DNA of 14,469 bases. Source: Acanthamoeba sp. SK_2022b. Its lineage: Eukaryota; Discosea; Longamoebia; Acanthamoebidae. The notes under the pieces are model-generated. The model ran no database searches, was not told the DNA's origin, and saw nothing but the letters and a program-made list of their open reading frames with translations. This document shows, one piece after another, positions 1 to 11,150 of the stretch (its first letter is position 1; each line of letters starts with the position of its first letter). Location: positions 1-14,469 of the forward strand of contig JANDJZ010000899.1 in NCBI GenBank assembly GCA_027943245.1, given 5' to 3'. The position numbers and the translations under genes were made by a program.

Positions 1-1012
1 CCCGATGGCCCCCGAGCCCACGAGGAAGTACCGCTGCGCCTCGACCCGCCGCTGCACCTCCCGCCCCAGCACCGCCACCTGCCCGTCGTACCGCGTGCCC
101 TCCTGCTCCACCGCGTGCCCACCGCCACCGCCACGTTAACCATCGTGCCCCCCTCCCCCCCAAACATGCGCACGCGCGCATTGTGTGATGGGTGGGCGAC
201 GATGGAGGAGGCAGGAGGGGGGCGTGCCGGCTGGAAGTGGGCGGGGGTGAGGTCGGCGGGGAGGGCCTCGACGGCGTCAAAGTAGAGCCACTGGTGTATG
301 GGCGTAAACTTGCCGGAGCATGCCTTGAGCACCTCCTGCGCCACCACGCCTCCGATGAACGACACCTGGCGCAGACAAAAGAATAATAATAATAAAAACA
401 AAAATAAAAACAAAAAATAAACAAAAAAGATAAAAACGAAAACAAAAAAAAAAAAAAACCAGCAGTGTGTGTGTTGTGCGAGAAAGAGAAGCAACGAACG
501 CATCGTCTCCCGGTCAGTAGAGGGCGCGGGTGAGAGGGGGCACCATCGTCGACATACCATGGGCGAGATTTCTCCGCGGGACCCGTAGGCCAGGAGCGCG
601 ATGAGCTTCTCGTCGATCGACTCCACCTGCCAGCCCCAACAGCCCAAGCACACACCCACACGCACACGCAAGAGGCGTACCACCAGGACGGGGCGAGCAT
701 GAGACCTCCTCCCCCCCAAACCGGTTTCGCGAGGGGACGACGCGGATGGGGCACCGCGTGTGGGGGGAGAGAGACAGGGATGAAAAGCGCACCAACTTGG
801 CGGAGGCGTTGAGCTCCTTGGCCAACTCCACCACTTCCTGAGCGTGCTCCTGGTGGTAGGGGAGGGGGTAGGACCCGCCGTGGCGCTCGGCCCAGAGGGC
901 GAGAGCGTGGAAGCCCAAGTGGAGCTGCGGGGGCCGCTCCAGCTTGCCAAAGTCCGCGTCCGTCCAGGTGGGCTGCCTCAGCGACTCCCGCAGCGACAAC
1001 TGTGTATGCACA

Positions 1013-1072
<60 letters not shown>

Positions 1073-2687
1073 CGGCAGCGGTGTCAGCCGGTGCATGAGA
1101 GGGAGCGAACACGCCGCACACTACGGGGCAGAGCAGAGCAAAAGGGGGGAGAGGAGGGAGCGATGTAAAGGGGGGGGGGCGCAGCGTACGAAGCGGATAG
1201 TCTTGGGGGGCTTGACTTCGACGACGTAGCCGCCGGAGAGGTACTCGTCGTAGCCCGACGTGTCTTCGATCGAAAAGGTGTAGGGCCCTGCCGTCCATCA
1301 CCCCCCCCCCCACGCCATCGCCACCATCGCCACCATCGCCACCACCGCCACCGCCACCACCGCCACGACGATTAGGCCAGCGAGCGAGCGAGCAACCAGA
1401 GACCGCCCACTGCTGGGTTGGTTGTGAGTGGGTGGGTGGGTGGGTGGTGCGGTACCGAGGACGGTGATGGGGCGGGGAGGGGAGTCGTTGAGCTGGGTCA
1501 TGCCGCGCACTTCGGTGAACTTGACGAGGTCGCCGGTCTCGAGCTGGAGGCGGCGGTCGTCGAGGATGGTGACCACGCCGGGCTTGTCGCGGGTGGCGGA
1601 GACGATCATCTGCTGGAAGGGAGGCTCCCCGTTGGGGTCCAACACCACGTGGGCCTCCCCAAAGTCGCAGAAGACGCTGCCGAACACGCCGCGCGTCTCG
1701 GCCGCCACGAACGCCACGCCGCGCTCGTGGCACCACTCGCTCACCTCGAGCCTCTGCGCCAGGGCGGCCTCCGTCACCACCACCACCTTGGCCGTCACCA
1801 CCGCCACCATCACCATCACCACCCGCCCACCGCACAATCGCTCGTCAGTCAACTCGCCTGGAGTGGGGAGGGAGGGGACAGGATGGCGCAGGGCTTTGGG
1901 GAGGGGGAGGGGCGCGTACGGAGAAGGAGGAGATGGCGGAGGCGTCGAGAGGGCGCGAGTGCAGCGACACGGATACGTAGCTGTTGAGTTCTGCCAGGCG
2001 AGCCACGCACGCCTTTGCGCGCGGCTGGCCCACGTCGCTCTCGCGGAGGAAGCACTGCCCACCATTCATCATCACCATCACCATCACCATCACCATCATC
2101 ATCATCATCACCAGCATTATCGCCACCCATCCACGGCACGCACAGAAGGAGGGGGGAGAGGAGAGAGATAAAGGGGGGCCACAGGGTCGCAAGCGGCGAT
2201 GCGCCGAGAAAGGCACCTGGGCCGAGAGGTCGGAGAGGGCGACGGGAGCGTCGTCGTGGAGGGTCACCGATCGCACGCCAGCCAGCACCAGGTTCTTGGC
2301 TGCACGCGACCACACGCGATGGTTTCCCCATGAGGAACCCCACACCACGCACACCAGCCACACGACGACCACCACCACGATGATGATGATGATGATACGG
2401 GTCAGTCTGACAGCGCCAGCAGTGCATGCCAGCCTCAACGCAACACGCCACACACCACAAGACCAAGAAACCACGGCAACACCAGCACGGTGAAATGTTT
2501 TCTAGTAAAAAGAGGCACAGTGTGACGAACCAATCTCCACGCCCAGGCCCTTGAGGCCAACGATGAGAACGTCGGTGGCTGTAATCTTGAGCATGTCGGC
2601 ATGGTTGAGGACGTACAGCTGCCTGCTGTAGAGACCCTCATCGATGTTGGTGGTGGGGCGCTCGGTCGTGTTGGCGTCCAGCTCCAT
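1..2687 (-). CDS. UBA1: Ubiquitin-activating enzyme E1 (UBA1-like), N-terminal part, partial at window edge
   Basis: E1 enzymes adenylate ubiquitin with ATP and pass it to E2 enzymes, in cytosol and nucleus. Nine exons on the minus strand: 2687-2531, 2299-2217, 2054-1920, 1786-1456, 1287-1190, 999-793, 626-558, 365-174, 102-1. Frame is kept at every junction, giving 458 residues before the window edge. The start at 2687 gives [11 protein letters not shown], then the E1 signature [13 protein letters not shown] and the Rossmann-like [12 protein letters not shown] (about 45-55) of the inactive adenylation half. The first catalytic-cysteine half-domain (about 165-270) contains [12 protein letters not shown] and [18 protein letters not shown] helical part ([12 protein letters not shown]) and [15 protein letters not shown] follow. 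The last exon carries [10 protein letters not shown] and [10 protein letters not shown], the start of the active adenylation domain. The catalytic cysteine lies outside the window. The first half-domain argues for UBA1/UBA6 over SUMO or NEDD8 E1s; UBA1 is the simpler choice. The gene is divergent from the TMEM258-like gene. Confidence 0.94.
103..173 (-). other. Short intron 8 of the UBA1-like gene
   Basis: A 71-base intron is inferred from the loss of frame between [18 protein letters not shown] and [10 protein letters not shown]. Donor GTGCGC at 173 and acceptor GAGCAG ending at 103 restore frame. A branch-like GGTTAAC lies in the middle. Its length is not a multiple of three, so it must be removed to make E1. 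Confidence 0.75.
386..459 (+). repeat. A-rich tract (AAT and AAAAC units)
   Basis: An almost pure A/AAC/AAT stretch lies in intron 7 of the UBA1-like gene. On the sense strand it is a T-rich tract about 20 bases before the acceptor at 366, so it probably serves as the polypyrimidine tract. Confidence 0.95.
1014..1071 (+). repeat. (CA)n microsatellite
   Basis: A perfect 58-base CA run lies in intron 5 of the UBA1-like gene. On the gene's sense strand it is (TG)n and ends 14 bases before the acceptor of the exon starting at 999. Confidence 0.98.
1310..1366 (+). repeat. Degenerate CCATCG/CCACCG triplet repeat
   Basis: A run of CCATCGCCA/CCACCGCCA units lies in intron 4 of the UBA1-like gene. 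Reading through it gives artefactual Val/Ala/Met or Gly/Asp runs. Confidence 0.85.
2067..2112 (+). repeat. (CATCAC)/(CAT)n repeat
   Basis: A run of ATC/ACC triplets lies in intron 2 of the UBA1-like gene, starting about 12 bases upstream of the acceptor at 2055 (sense strand GATGGTGATG type). Confidence 0.95.
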
Positions 2688-2913
2688 GTTGCGTGTAATG
2701 AAAAGAAATGGAAAGCTTGGAGAAATCCTCATTTTCCCGTTGGCAAATTTCTCATGGAATGCGGAGCATGTGCCTCGTCTTGTGCCGTGCCGCACCACAT
2801 TCGGGCTGACACATTTTCGAAGATCACGAAATGGCACGTTCGCCCTGTTGATGTCGCCTTGTTTCTCTCTCGCCAGCGCTGATTAGAGTGTTGGTGTGCA
2901 GAGTTCGGCTCAG
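2688..2913. promoter_or_regulatory. Divergent intergenic region between UBA1-like and TMEM258-like genes
   Basis: About 225 bases separate the UBA1-like start codon (minus) from the first supported TMEM258-like coding base (plus). Both promoters, both 5' leaders and the missing first exon and intron of the TMEM258-like gene must fit here. It is less GC-rich than the exons and contains no simple repeat. I see no clear TATA box. Several ATGs on the plus strand (2754, 2759, 2831, 2851) are possible first-exon starts. Confidence 0.6.
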
Positions 2914-3253
2914 TTGTTTGCGTACGGAAGTCCCGTGAGCCCCGCCAGCTACCCGACGCTCGCCGTCGTACTGACCGGTGTGGGCCTGCTCTTCCTCACT
3001 TGGTTCTTCGTGTAACGTATCCCCCTGTCGTTTGTTATCCTTCCTGCTCCCTATGAGATCCAAGTTTGTTTCGATTTGTAATGCCTCATTTAACATGTTG
3101 CGGGGGGTTTACAGGTACGAGCTGACCACGACGAACGAGCCGGGCAACAAGAAGAGGAACCTGTTCAAGGAGCTGTTCATTGCTTCGTTCGCTTCCCTCT
3201 TCCTGGGCTTCGGCACCCTCTTTCTCCTCCTCTGGACTGGCGTCTACGTGTAA
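2914..3253 (+). CDS. TMEM258/OST5-like small subunit of oligosaccharyltransferase (first exon unresolved)
   Basis: TMEM258 (yeast OST5 relative) is a two-helix ER membrane protein of about 79 residues that stabilises the oligosaccharyltransferase complex. Two exons are clear: up to 3011, then 3115-3253 with stop TAA. The splice (donor GTAACG at 3012, acceptor ACAG at 3114) restores TWFFVYEL, matching the WFFVYE core of animal TMEM258. The first helix covers [19 protein letters not shown]. After a basic loop ([11 protein letters not shown]) the second helix ends LLLWTGVYV, like the animal C-terminus. The N-terminal block [11 protein letters not shown] also fits the family. About 78 residues are visible. 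There is no in-frame ATG between the upstream stop (TAG at 2884-2886) and this exon, so a short first exon must lie upstream. Acceptors at 2901, 2903 or 2913 are possible; 2914 is the minimal start. Confidence 0.88.
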
Positions 3254-3456
3254 ACCCCTCTCCCCCTCGTTCGTCATGTTCGTGGACGCTGTGGCCACGC
3301 CGTTGGTTTTCACTTGGTGCTAGAAGAAGAAGAAGAGAAGGAAGAACTGCTGTCATCTCCCCTGCCTGGTCTGCCTTGTCCGTTCGCCTTGTGCGGCGCC
3401 CTGCCTTGGGGGGGAAGCCAGCACTCCAGCATCACCATCCCCAGCAGCAGGAGGAG
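3254..3456. other. Convergent 3' region between TMEM258-like and WD40 genes
   Basis: The two stop codons face each other across 203 bases, so both 3' UTRs and polyadenylation sites must lie in or overlap this stretch. It has a short purine run of GAA type near 3323-3345. No AATAAA was seen on either strand. Confidence 0.6.
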
Positions 3457-6488
<3,032 letters not shown>

Positions 6489-6947
6489 GATGGTGACGAG
6501 ACAAAAATACCACCAAAGCCTGGTGTTTTTTTCTTGCTTTTCTTTTTAGTGGTGTTCAGTTTTTTAATTTATTTATTGTTGGAGCGGGCACAGATCCGGT
6601 GGTTGACTCACCACTTGATCACCCACAACCACAACCACAACAACCACAGCCACAACCACAACCACAACCACCACCACTCACATTACCACCACACATGTAC
6701 AAAACAAACTTGACACACCCACCACGTGCCATGGGCATCCACCACCAAAAAAAAAACCACCAACTACTAACCACACCACACACAACACCCTGCACCCCAT
6801 CACCACCACACCCCACTGCACCACACACAGTATGAACTCATCTGGCACCCAACCAACACAGAGGCCCATGGTGGTGTTTTTTTGCTTTTTTTTTTTTAAT
6901 CGTTTCTGGTGCGCGAGAGAGAGGAGAGGAGGGCATTCTGGTCTGCG
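6489..6947 (-). promoter_or_regulatory. NCBP1 3' region and WD40 gene upstream region
   Basis: These 459 bases between two tandem minus-strand genes hold no credible coding exon. Downstream of the NCBP1 stop, on the minus strand, comes an A-rich tract (about 6879-6899). A long stretch then reads TGTGGT/GGTTGT-like (about 6621-6830; plus strand CCACAA/ACCACC). Just before the WD40 start is an AT-rich block (6525-6580) containing AATAAATAAATT at 6567-6578. That block could be an NCBP1 polyadenylation signal, a TATA-like element for the WD40 gene about 80-90 bases upstream of its ATG, or both. The assignment is inference. Confidence 0.55.
6621..6676 (+). repeat. CCACAA/CAACCA repeat
   Basis: A degenerate ACCACA repeat lies downstream of NCBP1. 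On the minus strand it reads GGTTGT/TGTGGT, G-rich and probably in the NCBP1 3' UTR or downstream flank. Confidence 0.9.
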
Positions 6948-8973
6948 TCAGAAGCCCTGGAGGTGGGTGTAGACGTCGGTGATGCGCGAGTCGGTGCTTT
7001 GTGCGAACACGTCGGGCAGGGACGAGCCCAAGGCCTTGGCCTCCCTGTGGTACTGCGCGCGTAGCGAACACGCGGAAACGGCACGTCACATGAGATGAGA
7101 TGAGATGAGATGAGATGAGATGAGACCAGCGCAGGCCACGAACGAGCGGGAATGCGCGCGTGTACCCTTCGGGCGACCTCCTTGAAGTGGCCCATGGCGG
7201 AGCGATACCAGGCGTCGTAGGGATCGGCATCGCGCTCCTGGCAGTTGGCCAGGTGGTTGGCCAGCACCGTGATGAAGCTCTGCAACGAGCGGGGGGGGCA
7301 GGAGTCTTGCGTGTAAGGCCACGGGCGAGAGGGAGAGAGGGGGAGGTGAGATCACCTGGAAGACGAGCAGGAGCAGGTCGTTCTGGTCGCGCAGAGCGGT
7401 CTGGTGGCTTTCACGGGCCTGCTGCAGGCGGACGTCATCCACTGCCGTCGCTGTCGACGCGCCCGAGGCCTCGGCTTGAGCGGGCTGCATGGCCCTGAGC
7501 TCCCTGCCCATGACCTCGGCGCGCGTTACGGTCTTGTCGACGGTGTTGCGCAGGATGTCCCACAGATAGCCCCTGCTCGCGCGCGCGCACGCACGCACAC
7601 ACGTGAGCGCTGGGGGGAGAGGGGGGGGGGAGGAGTGAGGGGAGGCAACGCACTGCTTGAAGGAGGGGAGCACTTGGTGCGAGAAGATCCACTGCACGAT
7701 CGAGTGCGCGTCGACGATGCGGTAGGTCATGAGCTTCTCCAGCGTGATGATGACGTGCTGCGGCGAGTGCTTCCAGAACTCGCCCACCGCCGTCGTCACC
7801 GCCAGCCGCGCCTGCACGGTGCCGGCGAGGCTACGCAGGAGGGCGTGGTACCTGTTGTACCGGTTCACCCGCCCGCGTCAACGCCTCTCACTTCTCTCTC
7901 TCTCTCTCTCTCCACTGTCCATTACTAACTGCGACTGCGCGCGCGCGCGTTTGATGTGGCGGAGGCGGTGGTGAGGGGGGGAGCACCGACCGTTCGAGGA
8001 CGTTGAGGAGGTGGGAGAAGCTCTTGCAGCCGGCCTCCAGGAGGGCGTGGAGGGCGAGGTCGAGGCGCCTCTCGGTGGAGATGGAGGTGAGCGAGTCCAG
8101 CCACGCGTGCAGCTGGTCGGACTTCTCCTTGGCCCTCACCTTGGCCAGCAGCGATCCGTAGGCCTCGTGGTCCTGCGCGCGCGCGACCGTGTAAGGGAAG
8201 AGGGGGGGCGTTGACGTGCAACGCGGCGGCGGGGGGGGAGGGGGTACCTCGGCAGCGACGTCGGCGTACTTGAGGAAGGGGACGGGCCTCTGGGGCATGA
8301 GCTCGATGAACTCCTCGGGCAGCGTGCGGGCCACCCGCTCGTAGTACGCCAGCCACATGGTGCGCTCCAGGATCTCCCGCACCACCAGCCGCTTGGGCTC
8401 CTCCTCGTTCATCTTGAGCACGTACGCCCTGTCCGCGCGCACGCGCGCCCCGCCACCGCCACCGCCATTGATCAGCCAACCTGCCGCGCGCGTGCGTGCG
8501 TGCGACAAAAACGGGAGAGGGGGGGGGGGTGGAGAGGGGAGAAGAATGGATACAGATAGGAAGAGGAGAGGAGGCGCACCACTTCTGCCAGTGCCACTTG
8601 AAGTCAAAATTGGAGAGGTGGTGCGAGAACCAGTCGCAGAAACGCTCGGCGCACTCCACGTCCATCATGTCGGCCCTCTCGAACAGCGTGTCGATGGCCA
8701 ACCCGAGCTGGTCCCCCCCCCCAACACATCGTCGCGCAGCATTGCTTGCATGGTCAGAATTGAATGGGCCGAGACAGGCGACGTGGAGAGAGAGAGAGAG
8801 AGAGAGATTGGGCGGGGGAGGTCCACGCACGACGGGAGGAATGGCGGTGTTGGCCTTGCAGAGGTCGCCGATGACGACAGCGTAGTAGATGAGCTTGCAG
8901 GGCGGCGTGGGCAAGAGGAATAGCTGCGCGAATATCGTCTGGTGTATGTGCGCGCGTGTTATGTCGTGTGTGT

Positions 8974-9039
<66 letters not shown>

Positions 9040-10812
9040 GGCGGCGCTGGCTCGTGAGGGCGTACCTCGATGAGCAGGTTGTGGTGGTTGAAGTTGCCCG
9101 GCAGGGAGAGCAGGAACTTGGTGCAGGTCTTGTGGTCCGAGCCAAAGAAATGCAGCAGGTCCGTGATGTAGTCCTGCAACACGAGCCGAGAATCGCTACG
9201 ATGAGACACGCTCGCTCTCGATCTGCTTGCACCGCCGCAGGCAAACGCGAACGGGAGGAGGGAGAAAAGAAGGAGGAGGAGGAGGAGAATCCTCACCTGA
9301 AGGAGGAACCGATCAAAGGCCTTCATGTCGGGAGATTCCGTCCGGGCGGCGTCGAACAGGCGGAACGTTTGCACGCGCGCCCTCAGCGAACCGTAGCCCT
9401 TGTCCGCCTGCTTGGCGGTGGGCGGCGTCGGTGGCGTGATGAGAAGCAAAGTCGTTTGAATCGACTGCGATCACGCTCTCACACTGGAAGGGAGCGTACG
9501 GAGGAGGGCGGCAGGGCGATGGGCGGCAGGCTGTGGAGCGGGGCAGTGCCCAGGTGTTGGTCGAAGGAGAGGTAGGGCTGCACGATGGCCCCGCTCCGCC
9601 AGCCGTCTTCCCGGAGCTCCACCAGCTGCTTCCACAGGTAGCTCTCAAAGTAGTCCTGCGCCTGCTCCGTCCACGGCACGCCCCCCCCCCCACAACAAAT
9701 CGCCGGTCGGTCTCTTTCGATTGGAGCGCCGACTCTCGCTTGCCCCCCCCCCTCCCAACCACAGTAGAGGGAGGAGGGCAGACACGAACCTCGGGGTCGG
9801 GGTAGACGAGGGTGAGGGGGTTGATGGGGCACTTGTGGGCGTCGACGTAGCGCTGCAGCGTGCGGAGGAGGCGGTCGAGCTCGTCGGGGAGGTCGCGGAG
9901 CAGGGCGGAGGCGGCAAAGGGGAGGGTGATGAGGACGACGTAGGCGTAGTGCTCGAGGTCGGTGTGCTGGAGGGAGTCGTCGAGCTCCGACGCAGAGGCG
10001 AGGAGGAGGTCGAAGAGGGCGACGAGATCGGCGGCGGGCAACACGTGCGCGTTGACGAGCTCGGCCATGAAGCGGGCGAGGAGCTTCACGTCGAGGGCGC
10101 TGCGGTCGTGCAGGGCCTGCTGCAGCCGCTCGCCCGCTTTGGTGACCACCTCTCGCCCAAAGTCGGCATTCTTGGCGTTGATGAGCCCCACCAGCGTGCC
10201 GTACACCGGCGTCTTCACCGGCAGCTGCGTGATGCTGCCTCGACGTGCACGGGCCACCACAGAGCACCGATGGGGGGGGGAGGGAGCAGGGGAGGGAGAC
10301 CGCAAGTCAATGCCATTGCCCGCGCCCATCGCGACGATGAAAGAGAAGGGGGGGAGGCTTGGGGAACACGGAAAGATTGGCGGGTGGGAGGTGGAGAATG
10401 GAGGTGCGAACCAGTTGAAGAGCATGCTGGTGATTTGGGGGCCGTGGTGAGCAAGATCGCCCTCAAGCGCTTCCGCCAGGCCTTGAAGATTGGCCTCGAG
10501 GGAAGAGGCGCTCTTGTCGCCAATGCGCACGATGAGGGCAGTGAGGCGGCTCTCCACGTCGTCCTTATCGTCGTAGCGTGGCCGCTTGTTGCTGCGGCCA
10601 CCGGCTTGATGGTCGCCTCGTCGGCCAGGGTCCCTACTGCCCCCGTAGGGCGAATGCTGCGCGTAGCCGCCCGGAGGCCCGCGCCTGTCTCCACTGTAGA
10701 AGCCACGACCACCTCCACCAGTGGGTGCGCTGCTTCTGCGAGGAGGAGGACCGCGCCCTGATCCGTGATCCCTCGATCGATCGCGGTAGCCAGACCCAGG
10801 ATGACGCTCCAT
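6948..10812 (-). CDS. NCBP1: Nuclear cap-binding protein subunit 1 (CBP80), complete
   Basis: CBP80 is the large subunit of the nuclear cap-binding complex. It holds CBP20 on the m7G cap and links capped RNA to splicing, export and decay. Thirteen exons: 10812-10412, 10234-9790, 9661-9500, 9407-9297, 9173-9066, 8938-8831, 8707-8580, 8428-8248, 8172-7991, 7851-7654, 7572-7356, 7279-7166, 7052-6948 (stop TGA). This gives 819 residues; the human protein has about 790. Family matches in order: SLEANLQGLAEALEGDL, YGTLVGLINAKNADFG, a RPYLAF-like block (VQPYLSFDQHLG), LIYYAVVIGDLCK, WFSHHLSNFDFKWHW (about 464-478), VVREILERTM, CKSFSHLLNVLERYHALL, IVDAHSIVQWIFS, GYLWDILRNTV and LLLLVFQSFITVLANHL. These cover the three MIF4G-like helical domains. 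The first 75 residues are Arg/Gly/Tyr-rich, followed by an NLS-like NKRPRYDDKDD, the place where human CBP80 has its NLS. It is divergent from DPYD. Confidence 0.95.
7091..7125 (+). repeat. (TGAGA)n pentamer repeat
   Basis: Seven TGAGA units lie in intron 12 of NCBP1. On the sense strand it is a pyrimidine-rich TCTCA run 38 or more bases upstream of the acceptor at 7053. Confidence 0.97.
7893..7912 (+). repeat. (CT)n run
   Basis: A short CT run lies in intron 9 of NCBP1 and is (GA)n on the sense strand. An alternating CG run lies nearby at 7937-7950. Confidence 0.9.
8787..8807 (+). repeat. (GA)n run
   Basis: This run lies in intron 6 of NCBP1 and is (CT)n on the sense strand. The same intron has a C10 run (G10 on the sense strand) just before the acceptor at 8708. 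Confidence 0.9.
8978..9036 (+). repeat. (TG)n microsatellite
   Basis: A 59-base TG/GT run lies in intron 5 of NCBP1. It is (CA)n on the sense strand, 29 bases from the donor and 39 from the acceptor. Confidence 0.98.
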
Positions 10813-11150
10813 CTTCTTCCTTGTTTTGCCGGCGCACGAGAGAGAGGAAAATGATCAAAGAAAAACCGAAAGAGAAAATAGCCCTGCGTGTTTTTGATAT
10901 TTTCTGTCTGGTTGCTGGGTGTTGCGGTTTTGGGTGGGTGGCCCGTTTTGCCTGTCCGTACGGCCGAGGCCTCATCCCCAACTATCGGCCCACAAGTGGT
11001 TGGCTGTCTGCTCGTCATCACCCTACAAAAAGGCAGCTGCCACCACTTTGGGCTTTTTTACCATTTACTTTACTTCCCCGTCACTGCTTTGTTTGTAGTC
11101 TATCTTTCCTCCTTGTCCTCTTCTACTTCTTTTCCCCTCTAACTACAACA
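10813..11150. promoter_or_regulatory. Divergent promoter region of NCBP1 and DPYD
   Basis: These 338 bases separate two start codons on opposite strands and must carry both promoters. On the plus strand a TATA-like CTACAAAAAGG lies at about 11022-11032, followed by a pyrimidine-rich leader up to the DPYD ATG. On the minus strand an A/T-rich AAAATATCAAAAA-type stretch lies at about 10890-10905, about 80-95 bases upstream of the NCBP1 ATG. Neither element is more than a visual candidate. No coding exon is seen here. Confidence 0.55.

Noticed and set aside
844..1229. Open frames with long His-Thr or Cys-Val runs over the CA/GT tracts (also near 4227-4460, 4439-5273, 5499-5701, 8889-9040, 14181-14456)
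   Set aside because: They are translations of microsatellites inside introns. The flanking peptide changes frame at the splice sites and has no family content.
2698..2886. Short plus-strand frame starting ATGAAAAGAAATGG as a separate gene
   Set aside because: It has no recognisable similarity, sits in the 5' region of two divergent genes, and is more likely leader or first-intron sequence of the TMEM258-like gene.
6599..6835. 78-codon frame rich in Pro, Gln and His
   Set aside because: It is a low-complexity repeat translation between genes, with no homology and no splice or start support.
9721..10761. 346-codon open frame on the plus strand
   Set aside because: It is antisense to NCBP1 exons 1-2. 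Long antisense frames are expected in GC-rich coding DNA, and it has no recognisable domain.
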